Of a stretch of DNA of 64,000 bases, positions 1 through 13,300 are shown piece after piece; the stretch's first letter is position 1; every line of letters begins with the position of its first letter. The notes beneath the pieces are model-generated. The model was not told the origin of the DNA, ran no database searches, and saw only the letters and a list, made by a program, of their open reading frames with translations. This stretch comes from Larimichthys crocea (lineage: Eukaryota; Chordata; Actinopteri; Sciaenidae): positions 8,142,701-8,206,700 of the forward strand of contig NC_040016.1 of assembly GCF_000972845.2 (NCBI RefSeq), written 5' to 3'. Both the position numbers and the translations under genes were made by a program.

Positions 1-1111
1 AGTTTAAAACTTAAATAATGTAAGTATCAGTGTGGTGCTACTACAGATGGTTTATTAAAGCAATATCACACAAGAGGACATTTTTGTGTGCTAACCCTAA
101 CCCAGCACAAGCTCGATTGTGGTGTTGCTTTAATACAGCAGCTCCACAAGCACCATTTATTATTTAACAGTATTAAGTGACAACTTATTATGATTTGTTT
201 ATTTAATCTTTTATTTGGATCCGCCAACACAAATAGTTCCACAACTGCAAATGTTTCCTGAGCACCAGCTTTGTGGAGGTCTACATTTTACCGCAGGACA
301 GCTACTTTGTATCATTTATGCAACCAGTGAATCGAGAGTCTGCTGACAGTCGCTTTGGTGAAAATATCTCTGTCTTTATGTAAATGCATAGACAACGACT
401 GCAGGTCCGGGATGGCTGCATGACTGCGCTGGGCTTCCTCAAACCCAAGTGATGTGTCTCATGTTGTAGAGTGTACTGAATATGTGCTATAATTGCTGAG
501 GTGTCTTCTCCCCTCCCCTCATGTTGTATCCCTTTTTTTCCTTTGGCTACCAGGCCCTGTCCTGTCTACCCCCCTTGTCATATTGTATGTATGGACAGAC
601 TGGTGTTGCAATTTCGTTGTACTGTACTTGTACTGTTACAATGACAAATAAAGCCAATCCAATTCAAAAATATGACGTCATTTATCTTGCGCTTTTACGG
701 TCGCGTAATGAATCGTTCAAATGTCATATTTCTTAAAAGGGAGTTGTGTCATTATTAATTAATTAATTAATTTAGTTTAATTCAAACTGCTAATATGTTT
801 ATTTTTTAAACTTTCTGTCAACCCTACAGAAAACTAGATAACTTAAGTGTCATAAGGTTGTCTGACTGCTTGACTGCTGTTAGTCATTGGTTTGATTTTA
901 AGGATTGCTGACGGTGGACTGGTAGAAATATGCACGTCTTTGTGGTGCACAGTTTGCTACAGTTTAAGATAGATGATAAACATTAATGCAACGTTGACGT
1001 AACAGTTGTTGGAACACCTGTAAATCAGAGTGATAGATGTGATAGAACTCAAAGAATGCCTCTTGTCCATTCATATGATAGTTTTCATGTATGTCCAGTG
1101 TTGTGTCTCAC
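1..1111. other. eif4g3 intron running off the left edge
   Basis: Contains the 3' end of a dispersed element (585-667) and otherwise AT-rich sequence. No further eif4g3 exon seen. Confidence 0.6.
585..667 (+). mobile_element. 3' end of a fish non-LTR-type element (unclassified)
   Basis: The stretch CAATTTCGTTGTACTGTACTTGTACTGTTACAATGACAAATAAAGCC is a common 3' terminus of dispersed teleost repeats. A CT-rich block lies just upstream (505-580). Family not determined. Confidence 0.5.
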
Positions 1112-1335
1112 CAGGCTCCCTGACTCTGCTGCGTTCTAGCTCTGTTTTGTCCTCGGTGACACTCTGTCGCCGGGGCTCGGCTCCCTCTCGCTCCCGGTCT
1201 CTTCTTGGCTCATCTGGAATCGGACCCTCCAGCAGCTCCTTCGAACTGCTTCCTCTGATGAATGGCCCGGGCCGTGACGATGGAGGGGCGGAGATCAATG
1301 GCTTCTCGCTGCGTTCCCTCCCTGTACTGCTACGA
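1112..1335 (-). CDS. eif4g3: eif4g3 exon RERSEKPL...SSSKELLE (last in window)
   Basis: This 224-nt exon is phase 2 in and 1 out, acceptor CCCAG and donor G/GTGAGA. It reads [20 protein letters not shown], then [15 protein letters not shown] and a basic/acidic stretch. It matches 'SRGSMGREKNDKPL...FMRGGSSKDLL'. The next exon (start of the MA3 part) lies outside the window. Confidence 0.95.
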
Positions 1336-4300
1336 CTGGGAGGAAAAAACAAATAAGTCAAGTAATGAGGATGTATCAGAGGGTTTAAATGGCAGAAGCA
1401 GTTATCAACTGGTGTTGTAGTTTACCTTGCCAGAGTTCTCCTTGAGTCAAATTCTGGGTTCTGTGGGGGAGTGGTGGAGGGTTGAGGTGAAGGCGTAGAC
1501 TGCAGCGCAGAGTAACGATTCAGGCCGGCTGTTCTTGATAATTCTGTTACAGAGAGATAACATGAGACATGAATGACCAGAAAAATCAAGGAAAGCCTTC
1601 GTCCAAACAACAACTTTCTCTGCGATCTTCGGATACAGTCAATCAAATATTCACGTCCACTTCACGCAGAGTTTGGTGATGTGTGTCTGAACTTCTCTCT
1701 CTCTCTCTCTGTCTCTTTGATGTGTCCAAACATGTGCAACATTGTGAATCTTAACAGTTAACAAATCTTGTCTCTTTCCTTTGGCAGATTTTTCTTCCCC
1801 CGCCTTCACGAGCAGCTGTTTGGAACAGTTATCAGCATTTTTGTCATACTTCATTTCGGGCATACTGACGCCATAACTATGTGACATTTAGACTAGTTGT
1901 AGCTACAATCTGACCTTCACACCTGATTTTCAAAACGGAGTTTGAGCTGCTCACTCAGATCTCGATGTGTAAAGTTAACCAGGTGTCAAGTGAAATCTGA
2001 GCCAGAGAGGTGAAGAGTAATCCTCCAGCTCTGAGTCACTTCTGGAATTTTGCATTAATGACACAAGACGAAATGTTCTTGGCTGCGTGATGAACATTTT
2101 TCTTTCTTTTAACTGTGGGTGGGTCAGTTCATACGTGTAGTCTTACCTGAGTCACTGGCCTTGGCTCCTCCGCTGCTGCCTTTCACCCACGTGACTTGAG
2201 CCCGGGGGCCCAACTGGATCTTCTCATCCATTTGAGGCTGTAGGAAGAGAATAAATTAAGAACGAGTTGCAAACACACAAACTTAAACCAACAGTAACAC
2301 GATGATGACTTCAGCGTTGTGAGCTGCCAGAATCCCATCAGCACGTCATTTCGTGTAGATTCGAAAACATGCGTGTTAGCTCAATGGTTGACTTTTGTTT
2401 ACTGAACTCTTCTACAGTCCATCTTTTACACCCGTTTATTTGTATTCAGGGTCCTAATGACACATTTGATTCAAGATAGAGTAAATAAAATGTGTGAAAT
2501 ATACATGAAGTGTGGCGTACATGGAGTGTTCTCCTTGTGAGACTAACACTGAGAACATGGCAAAACTCCTCCAGCAAGGGGAGCTCTGCAAAAAGTGGAA
2601 AAAAATACTTTACAATGCAGTACTTTATATGTCCAGTAGGGGGACTGTGTACTACAGAACATAAACCACAATAATGTAGATCAGATGAGGGCAGGGACTC
2701 TGTGTGTGTATGTGTGTGTGTGTACACATGATGTGCCACAGGATTCCTCTCAGTGATGCGTAAACACCAATCTGCTGTGTATCGAAACTTTCTACTGAAA
2801 GAGCAGCAGCTGCCGGTGACTGATGAAGAAAAGCGCTTAATGAATGTGAGACCTCACACATTTAACTAAATCCCAATGCAGACCCGTGTCGGTGTATGAA
2901 CCAGGCTGTAGAATCATCATCAAAGTGAAATGGAGAAAGGGATGTAGTGTCCTACTTGGTGTATTTTAGCACTTGCTGGTTCAAAATGTCAGAGTCACTA
3001 AAGATGAGACCAGATCAACACTATCTTTTTATTCCCCCCCTCCACCAGCTGAACCGACCTACAGGTGTGAAAGCAGCCTAAAATTGTGGGTGTTAAGACG
3101 CATCACCTTGGAGATCTTTGGGATCTTAGTGGGGTCGATGGTCCTGCTGTTCTTGGTCATGGGCACAGTGTTCCAGGTCTCTTCTCTCTGCACACGCTGA
3201 TCTCTCTGATCTCTTTGATCCCTTGCATCTACGAGGGCAAAACGTACACAAGTTTAAAATACGGTTTTATTTTCATTCAGTCAGGTCAAACGCCTGTGAC
3301 ATTTTAGACTGTTTCTGCGATACATGACGAAATATTATGGGTCAGCTAACAGATTGGGGTGGTGGGGGCTTCCTGTCTGCTGCTGGGCACAATGGTGTCT
3401 CGGCAGGCTATAGGGACAGGAAGTCTGCCTGTATGCTTGCAGGCTTCCTGAGTCACTGTCGCTGTGCCGATGTGGCTCTAAGCCTTAAAGAGGATTTAGA
3501 CTGCAGGCCTGACCTGGCCGTCTCTTGCTGTCCTTGGAGAGCAGCTGCTGGTGCACTTTTCTCTGCTCCTCCTGCTCTTCAATCTTCGCCTCCTTGTGGA
3601 TCTGCTCGATGGTTTTTGGGCCCTGGTCGGCTCTCCTGGACACCCAGTTGTGCTGAAAGAATAACCACAATGAGCTCGGAGCTGAATCAAGCTGTAGCTT
3701 CAAACAGATGTATTATTCTTGATTTCAAAATCACTTCAACCACAGAGGAATATCCTGAAATTAAACTCTGGTCATCGGTCTTCATTACAATCCTTTGTTG
3801 TTAATATTAGTGCCGTTCCAAGAGGCTGAATAAGGTTTTGTTTTTAAACAAAGTGGATTCTTGCACTGCCTTAAGTAGCCTTGCTCATTTTAATTTCAAA
3901 TTTGACCGGAGTGCAGCACAGTAGGACTCAAGTCTGTTTCCAGCATCTTGTAGGAGACAGTGACATTGACTCAAACTTGTTAGTTAGGTTAAGAGAATTA
4001 CACTTTAATCAATGCAGAGGTCTCTGTAATGAAAAAGACAGCTGTCGTGCCAGGTCATTTGTACAGGTAAAAGATGGTCAGAGTTTATTAGTGACAGGCT
4101 TCAAATGAGTAGAGACGTTCTGTATGTAAACCTAAATGTGAGATGCCATCACTGGTCATTGTAATGTAAAGCAAGAGCATTTTAATGAATCAGACTTCAG
4201 GCAACAAAAATATCGACAACCTGGAGATTTGTCTTTTTTTTTTCTTTTCCAGACAAAATGTAACAAATGATAATGTAGCTAGCTGCTTTAGCTGTCTTCA

Positions 4301-7300
4301 GTCATGTTACGTAAACTATACCGTGATTGTTCCATTCTCTGAAAGTCGCTTTGGATAAAAGCGTCAGCTAAATGACTAAAGGTAAATGTGAATGTAAACT
4401 GTGAGGTAAACATCAATAAAGGAGGTTTAATTTTACACGGTCATATTGGTCTTAATCTGACTTTTTGCGTTCAACACAGTCATTTTAATACTGAGAAAAT
4501 CTAGTCAGAGAACAGCCACCAGGGTCAGGGTTTTCTTTTCTACTGTGCTCATTCACTTTTTCAGTCTGTTCATAAACATGCCGAGCCATGTCCGCCATCC
4601 TCAAGATGGAAACAATAAACAACAAAAAATTTATTTTGTGATGGTTGAGGGAAAGCTGTGTACCGGTCGCGACTCTCAGGCAGCAACAATGCCTACTCGA
4701 AGTGGTGCCATACCAGCAAAACATACCTCTCTCTTGAATATGTAACAAATGTCAATTTATAATTGAATGATTTCCAAAGTATTTATTTTATGCCACACCT
4801 GACATTCAATTATCAAAATAATTTTAATGTAGAAATGCTGTATATGCTTTGCTGTATTTGGGTGGCGAAAATGCTTAAAATTACTGTAGTTTATTGAATC
4901 TGTATTAATACTGTATGGGAAGGTTGTAATCTTTTAATGCAGGCTTAACAATTCTTAATTACTTTTTCTTAAAAGTAATTGCTGCCTCAGTTAAAAACCT
5001 GTATCATGTGTTGTTTGTTGTCTAGTGTATTTTCTCACAGCTTTTTCTCCCATCAGTCTCTCTGAAAATGTGTTTGAATTCAATAAGAAGTGCAGCAGTG
5101 GATCCACTTAGCAGAATATGACCAGAATATAATTTCCCAGAAGGTCAGAAAGATCAGTGAAACAAACCTCTGTGGGAAGATTTGTCGTGAACCGCAGCTC
5201 GCCTGAACATGAGACGGGACTTTGGACTTTCTACAACTGTGCGGATAAAAACAAATCTCACAACCAAACACTCACCAATCTCAGGTCGATAATGTCCTGT
5301 AACATAAACCGTATCCGAGATGACGTCTTCCTTTCCTTGACGATTTTTTCCATCTGATTGAAATACTGATCCATCCGAGGCTGAGGAGAAAGAGGGAGGG
5401 AGAGAAGGTTCATTAGAGGCATTATCTATTTCACTATTCAATGTACTGGACAGCAGGTTTCAGGGATTTCCACATGACTCCACGGCTGTTCAGTTTATTA
5501 CTTGGAGAAAGGGCTGTCCTGACTGCCCAAGATTAAAATCAGGACATTTTGAGACACAGGAGAACAAAATCCATGATAGCCCAAAAAAGAACAGATCCAA
5601 ATCAGTGTGGGCCGACATCAAAACGACCATGATCAGAAAATTAGCACATTGAACATGATAAAACTCATCTGAAGGTTATGGTTATGCTGAGCTCATAGCA
5701 GATTCCCTGCTGGTCAGACAGCTTTCCTTTTGCAGGGCGACTAGTAGATGAGGAGGATCAAAGTACAACAGAGAGAGAGAAGAGAGCAAAAAGACCTTTG
5801 GGTCAGCTTTGTCTCTTTAAGCATCTGGGGATTCTCACTGCGTCCAGCTGGGAGTCACTCGTGTCTCCCGAAGAGCCAGTCAGACAGAACAAAGCAGGGC
5901 ATCCACTGAGGGGACACGGTGGGGATATTCGGGATTCCTCATAACCTAAATAAACAGCTTCTCCTCTGCCTCTGGAGCTGAATGTAGCCCAGCTGGTGTG
6001 GGATCGAATCCCACCAGAACTTCCTCTTTTATGCAGCCAATGTAGGAATTTATCTCCTTATTTTGGTGGCACGTTTGCAGAGGCATACTGACATACGCTG
6101 CGCTGATATCAAAGGGCTGCTGACAAACTATTCACCTCGTGGCTTCATCCCTTCAAACGAGGGCTGAATTACTTCACACTGTCTGTGGTGAAACTCGTTT
6201 TACTTGCTTAATCAGACACCAGAGACAAAACGGTGGACCCGTTCAGGGTCTGAACTCGATGCCGACAAGCCTCTAAATGCATTATCATCAACTCGACTCT
6301 GTGTAGAGGTTGTGCCAGTACGTATGATGCAACAGAACTGTAGCCAAATACACAATTACTCTTAATATGCTAAAATAACAATAATTAACTGTAATTTCAA
6401 AAGAAAAATGTCTGCTAAATAGACCATCTGCTGAACATGGGGATGATGTAAAGCTTTTCATCTGTGGTCCGTGACAACATGTTGTTTTTTTGCCCACTTA
6501 AACACGCTCATTAAATAAACCTGCAACTTCATTTACATAGCAGGGATTCTGCACAGCTTCAGACACCTTGTTTGAAGCCTGCCTGAGCCACTGCAGACTT
6601 CTGCATAAAAATGACACTGTTCCCCTTTCAGATTTAAATATTTTAAATCAATTTTGTACCTCTTTGCACAAGAGAATTAAAGCAATAATTTGACATTTGG
6701 TGACGTTTACTGGCTTTCTTCCTGAGACTAAGATAAGAAGTTTGATACTAATCTCAGGTCTGTGTGGTAAAAATGAAGCTTCAGAGAGCAGTCTGGAAAC
6801 AAAGATAACATAAATTACCTACTTGCACCTGTAAAAGCTCACTAATGACCACGCCAGTGTGTAAAAACACCCATGTTGTAGTTTCTAACTTCCTGAAGTG
6901 TCCATGAAATGGTCCTTAAAGCACAAACCTAGAATGTATTAACCACTCGGCCTTACCTTGGCTTTCTCAAAGTCGAGGTCCTTGCCAATGGTGGTGAGCA
7001 GCCTGCACAGGCACTCCAAAGACTCCTCGTCGTGGTTCTTCAGCAGCTTCACAACACAGTCATGCATGATGGCCTCCGTCAACATCTTGAGCTTGAAGAG
7101 CTCGCCAATGAACTTGATGTTGCCAATGGAACGCCGCCGGGCCTTGTCCTTGGCGTCCTCCAGCTCTTCCTGAAGCCTCTCACGCTCCGTCGCCTGAGAA
7201 CGGGGTGGGGGGGCAGGGAAACAAATGCTTGTTTTAGAAGTTCTTCACGAAATCAGACGAGCCACACTGGATTTAATTCATAGACCACGTACCGATGCAG

Positions 7301-10300
7301 CAGAGTCCAGCTCTTTCTGCTTCCTCTCGAACACCACATCGTCCACCTTGTCTTTCTCGAACTCTTTCTGGCAGCGGTTTAGCAGCAGCTTGCGAAAGTT
7401 CACTGTGGTGTTAGGTTTGTCTGTCATGGGCACTTTGAGCTGTACAAGAACAGAAGACAAAGTAGATTTAGTAAAGAAACGGAATTAGAAACAAGCTAAG
7501 GGACGAACTAAACCTTTAAAAATGTTTAATGTGACCATTATCGTACAAAAGCACAACTTTTTTGATACAAACATTTCGTTCCTCGTTGCAGAAATGCATT
7601 TTTAATGAACAGTAAACCCAAGAATTACCAAGAGATTACTTATTTTAGGTTTTACTGCCAACAAATTAAATTCCAAATCGAGTAACAGCAGCCTTCTTTT
7701 ACACTTCTACGACTGAAGATACGGGGTGTACGTGCACTATGATCTCTCCTCGCAAGTCATCAAAAACTGAAAATGGTCACACTTGATCATCAAGTCGTAT
7801 TGAACGGTGCTGTGCTGCACAGCTTTATGCTGCATCAAGGCAGAGCTGAACCATCGATCCGTTAGCTATACATTAAGATGCAAAACGACTGAGCTTCTGT
7901 TAGGATACACACACCTACAGTCTGTGAACTTGGACCATAGTTTTAGGTGACATTATTCCCACTGAGACCTTCTTCATCTAACCTTACAAACACAAACATG
8001 TTTAATTCTAGACACACTTCGACGTCGGTGACCAGTTTACCGTGGCGAGGCAGCGGCACATGTTTCCGTAGGCCACGGAGAAGCTGGGCTCGTCGATGGC
8101 CTTCTCGAAGACCAGATCGATGACCCCTTTGAGCCTCTCTTCTGTATCGATGGTCAGGTCCGTCACCTGCTTCATCAGCTGGTTGAACTTCTGAGGAGTC
8201 AGCTTGTTCAGGATGCTGCGTACCTTCCTGAAGAGCTCCTGAGAGGGATCAGTCATAAAAAGGCATTTAATCACTTGAGCCACCAATCGGTTCCTTTACT
8301 CTGACATCATTAATAACCAAACTGTCATTTTCCAATAACTTAAAGCTCTTTCATCAACTGGATTTCATGATCCATGAGTCTGATGGTGACTTTTTAATAC
8401 TGCATGTGTGTTTGTGTATGTGTGTGTACATTAGCCCCCAACCTGTGTTTTTTGTATCTCGGGATCGTCTACATGGCCTTCCCTCTTCATGCCAGGTTTC
8501 CAGGCGTTCTCAGATTTTTTCAGCTGAATCTCATCATTCACCGACACGTTCATGATAATCTTCCTAGGTGGAGGCCGCCGTTGCCCAGTGTTCATGAGCT
8601 GTGAATGCAATTAAAAAGGAGAAAATACAGCATGTTAGTATTTCTGGACACCACAAGTCGACTACTACCAACAATTGCCTGCCAGAAGTTTCTGCTCGTT
8701 ACCTTGTGAAACAGAATCAGCTCTATATCAGCACTGCATGCATGACCAAACTATTCCATAAAGCGTACCGTGGGTGCAACTTTATGTTCCAACTACTCAA
8801 CAGTAACACCTGATTGGACTAGTCAACTGAGATCATTTGATTGAATAAGTTGAGACCCGTGTTCTGGTTCTAGTTGCAACAAAAACCTGCAGCCACACGG
8901 CCATTTACGTAACAGTTTGGACGCAACCGGTCCAGGAGAACAGTTACGCTCTAATGTGTTGCAGCACTTGAGAAAGTTAATTCCAATCACACAAATCTTG
9001 ACTGTGACGATGGGAAAACAGTGCTGCATTGTACTTTGGAGAGGTGTATCAGAGAATGTCTGTGTTGAATCAGCCTCTGAACGTTTATAGACATCGGATG
9101 AAGCCAGTTGGAACCAAGTACCTCAAAATGTATCCTGTTATCATCTAACTGTAATGAAAAAGTTTGACAGATGTGTGGTATCAATTTCGTTTCTCGTGAC
9201 AACAAATTGTGTGTTGAGAGGAAAACTGAAGGACCCTTTGTGTGTGTGTGTGTGATTTTATGAATGATTGTGGCAGCTTGTGTGTGTGTGTGTGTACATG
9301 TGTAACTCACTGCAGCGCCTCGTCCTCCAGTCATCTGCCTGCCAAAATCTGCGAAAGCAGGTGTGAAATCAGGTCCTCTGGAAATCGCTCTGGAATCAAC
9401 CACTCGAGATGGCAACTTGTTTTGGTTCATCTGTACGACACATCACACACAGACACACAAACACACACACACACGTGAGCTGAACAGCAGGGGGAGCAGT
9501 GATCCCCTAATAATTGTGGCAATAGGGTAAAAGAAGTCAGTCTGCTGTGTGTGTGTGTGTGCATTTCTAACCCAGTGGTCCATTAAAAGGTGACCTGTGT
9601 AAATGACAGTCGTGCTACATTACAAGATTTGGGTTCATGTTTTCCTTTTTCTTTTTTTTTTTCTTTTTTACTGTACTGGTGATAAATTATGCTTGGCGGG
9701 TTTAGCGGGCCGTTCAGTGAGAGAAGTCAGAACCAGATGTGGAAGGGAGGAAGGAAGGAAGGAAGGAACGCAGGAGAGAGAGCGAGATAGTTGTGGGGGA
9801 GGAGAGGAGAACAAATCCAGCTCTTTGTCTTTCAGCTGTCCTTGACTTCCTCTCCAGTCTTTTCCAACGAGATTTCACTTTTTCTCCCTCAGAGAAAATG
9901 AGACGATGGGATTGCACATCAACTGCTCGCCAGTCTGCTTGTTCTTTTTTGGAGAGGTGGGGGGAGGGGCACATACTCTTTTAATGCTGCCAAGTGTGAC
10001 ATAATAGCAATGTGATTTTAATCAAAACAGCATTTCAGCCGGGCCATATGCTCCACCCATATGTATGTGTGGATCAGAGGAGTGAAGCAAAAACTCGGTG
10101 GTGTATCTTTGATGCAGTGCACGCAATCAAACTGAAACACTGCCTGTTGCTATGGGTTAACGATGACGAAACCTGTTTCATGAAGAGGTCTATTCAAACC
10201 CAGGGCTTCAGATAATGACTGTTTTCATTATTGATTAAAGTGATTATCATTTAATTGCTTAATTGCACGGTCTTTAAAACCTGAGAAAAGAATGAATGAT

Positions 10301-13300
10301 ACTCTGATTTCCCAGAGCCTGAGGTGAGATTTTCAAACAGTCTAACGATGCATTGACATTGAATTTATGATGATATAACAAGAAAAAAGAAGCAAATCTT
10401 TACATCGGAGAAGCTGAAAACACAGAATGGTCGGCCTTTTTTGTTTCATAACTGACATAAAAGATCCATTTATCAAGAAAAGTGTTGCAGATTAATTTTC
10501 CGTCGACGGACCTATAATTTCAGTTCCACACTGACAGAATGTCCAGACTGATAATGCGGCCTTAACAGACAAAAAAAATTAAGCAGCCACTTCCCACTTA
10601 AAAAGCTACATTTATAGAAGGACCTCCTGAGGCAGTTGGTTATCAGCTAAAAAGGAACACATTGTGCAGATCTTCGATAATTCACCTTCATTTGGCTATG
10701 TGCACCAAGTGGCTGACTCACCTTGTCCAACACCACATCACTGATGGGTGGGAGCCCCTCAGGCTTCTGTATGCAGGCGGGCATGAACTGGAAGCCCAAC
10801 AGGAAGTCCCTGTCATACTGACGCTTCCCACTGGAATCAGCCAGGTCTGGACCACCAAGAAGTTTGAGAGGGAGGGAGAAAGCAAAGAGCAAATATATAT
10901 AAAATAAATTAAAGCAAAAGCTGCACACTGCTGTAATTTTACATAAAGGTGTTGCCTATTGTAGCTTTAAACATCTGCCCAAATAACGGGACCCTTACTA
11001 ACCTTCCATGTCCTGCGGTGCACCGGTGGAGTTCTCCTTGTCTCCGTGGGTGGCCCCACTGTCGCTGCTCTCTGTCTCCGAGGTGTGGCCTGCCCCGTTC
11101 CTCATGGGCTCCATCTCACCGTTCTCCTCTGGGATGACAGGCTTTCCATCAGCCTCTGGGCTGCCAGCGAGAGCTGGAGCAGGGGTGGAGGTGAAGACTG
11201 GCGGTAGTAAGGGCACCGGGCTGCTGCTGAGAGAAACTGACTGCGGGGTCTGGTCTCCAGCAGGCTGATCCACCACTGGCCTGGGCTCGTCCTGTTTGAA
11301 GGAAAGATTCAGCTTTCAGAGCTCTAGCATTTGTCGGGAAGCATCATGCACCACTTTATCACCACTGAGCAAGATAATAAACGGTTGCTGACGAGTGTCG
11401 CATGCAGGATTAAAACACGCACACAAAAAGATTTGACAGTTTAAAAAATAGTACCATAATTCCTCCTCATAACGCTGTCTATAATTATCAGCTAGAGCTG
11501 TAAGGAGGTCATTTGCAGACAGGGTGAACACCTAAAAAAGCTGCACGAGTGGGAAATAATAAAAACAGAGTGAAGACAGGGGGGCTCTGCCAAGAACGAG
11601 AGATGATGAAATGCAGAGGGGGCAGAAAGGTCGGGTACACACAAAAGGCAGAAAAGGGGGGAAAAAAACAGGAGGACAATAGGCTCGTTGCAGTAGACCG
11701 TACTATTGGTGGGATAGAGCGGTATGATTTTCTCTTATGAAATATTATCTGTACATGCAACATCATCTATGCACAGAAGACAGGGTTCTTCTTGTCATGA
11801 TTTATCCATTTTATGTTTTTTTAATTCATGTTCTATGCGCCGTCTCGACCAGGACACTCCTGCAAGACACACTTTTCTTTCTTTCTCCTCAAAAGTGAGG
11901 CGCAGCATCAAATCTTTTTCCTCGTGACAGAGTATGATTGTGATTTTTTGATTTTTAGCTTATGGCAAAGAATTTGGTTTCTACAGGAAACAACTGTGTC
12001 CCTTCACTGTAAAATGTCTTCAAAATAAATTAAAATTATGAGACTTTTATTAAAGTTTTATTAGACACACACACACACACACACACACAGTCTGAATTCA
12101 GAGGCTGAACTGAAACAAACTTTCTTTGTGGTTGTTAAAAAGGTTTTCTGTTTTACTGTTTCAGCGTAAAATAACATTTCTTTTTCACTTGTTGTGTTCA
12201 ATGTGGCCTAAAAAAAGACAATGCTTGCATAAAGCACTAGTACTTGGTGGTGTGAAAATTCTCCCACAGCTACAAGCCCAAGAGCAAACAATAAAAGGAA
12301 AGGAAACGAGAGCGGGATGGCGCTGGTTTTACATACAACGGGGCACAGTGAGCAATGAAGATGATGGATAACTCCTTGCTGTCGTTCTCGGATGATAACA
12401 ACACCCCCAAGTCATTTATGTCTGCTTCCTCCACCACACGTGGAAACATTTTCCACTTGAACTATTGCCCACATTGTGTCTTTTCCTCTTCGCTTCACGC
12501 TCTCTGTCCAGATACTTTCATACTTTGTAGGAATTTGAAAGTCAAAGTCTTAAGTGCAAAATGAGATCCGTTTATATATTAGGTGACTGATGTCACAAAA
12601 TTATTAAATAAAAGCACGGGATATTTGTATAACTAACAGAACTTTTACAGAGAGACACACACACACATACACGTAACATTTTATACTTTGAGATCATTTA
12701 AATTCAAAGTACGTACAGGACTACTTGCTACAGCTGATTCAGTCTTGTTTCCTCTTGGGCCTCTTTTCTTACCTCGTCCTCCTTTTGAGGTGTGTCTCCA
12801 GCAGAGATCCCTTCATTTGGTTTCCTCCAGGTCTTTGGTATAGCAGAAGCAGTCTGATTTACTGCAGGGAAATACAAACGCAGGAGTGCAGCCAGTCAGC
12901 AAACAACAACAACCACAATGGATTTAAAAGTGAAATCTAGGTTTAAGACACAGTGACAGCAGAAAAAACATTTTTTTTCGGGATTATAAAAAACTGTTAG
13001 TCAACACTGAAATCCGTTTCAAACTTTTCTTTTTTTATGGTTGTCAACATGATAAAAGAAAAGGCTTTAAAGTCACTTATGACGTCATGTGCACAGTCCC
13101 AATATGTTAAACTTCATCCATCTGATCAAACTAAAACAAACACTGTTTGCAAATAGTATCTGACAGAGCAGAAACAGATGCATGGAGAAAGTTTGACTAC
13201 AATAATTCAGAATTTCTCAGGAGATCTCCAGGATATTTTCAATGGCATACAGCTAGTGTGACGAACATATACACCATATATGTTTGTCACACTAGCTTAA

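Noticed and set aside
5985..6030. GGGATCGAATCCCA as a tRNA/SINE B box
   Set aside because: No A box, cloverleaf or SINE body around it.
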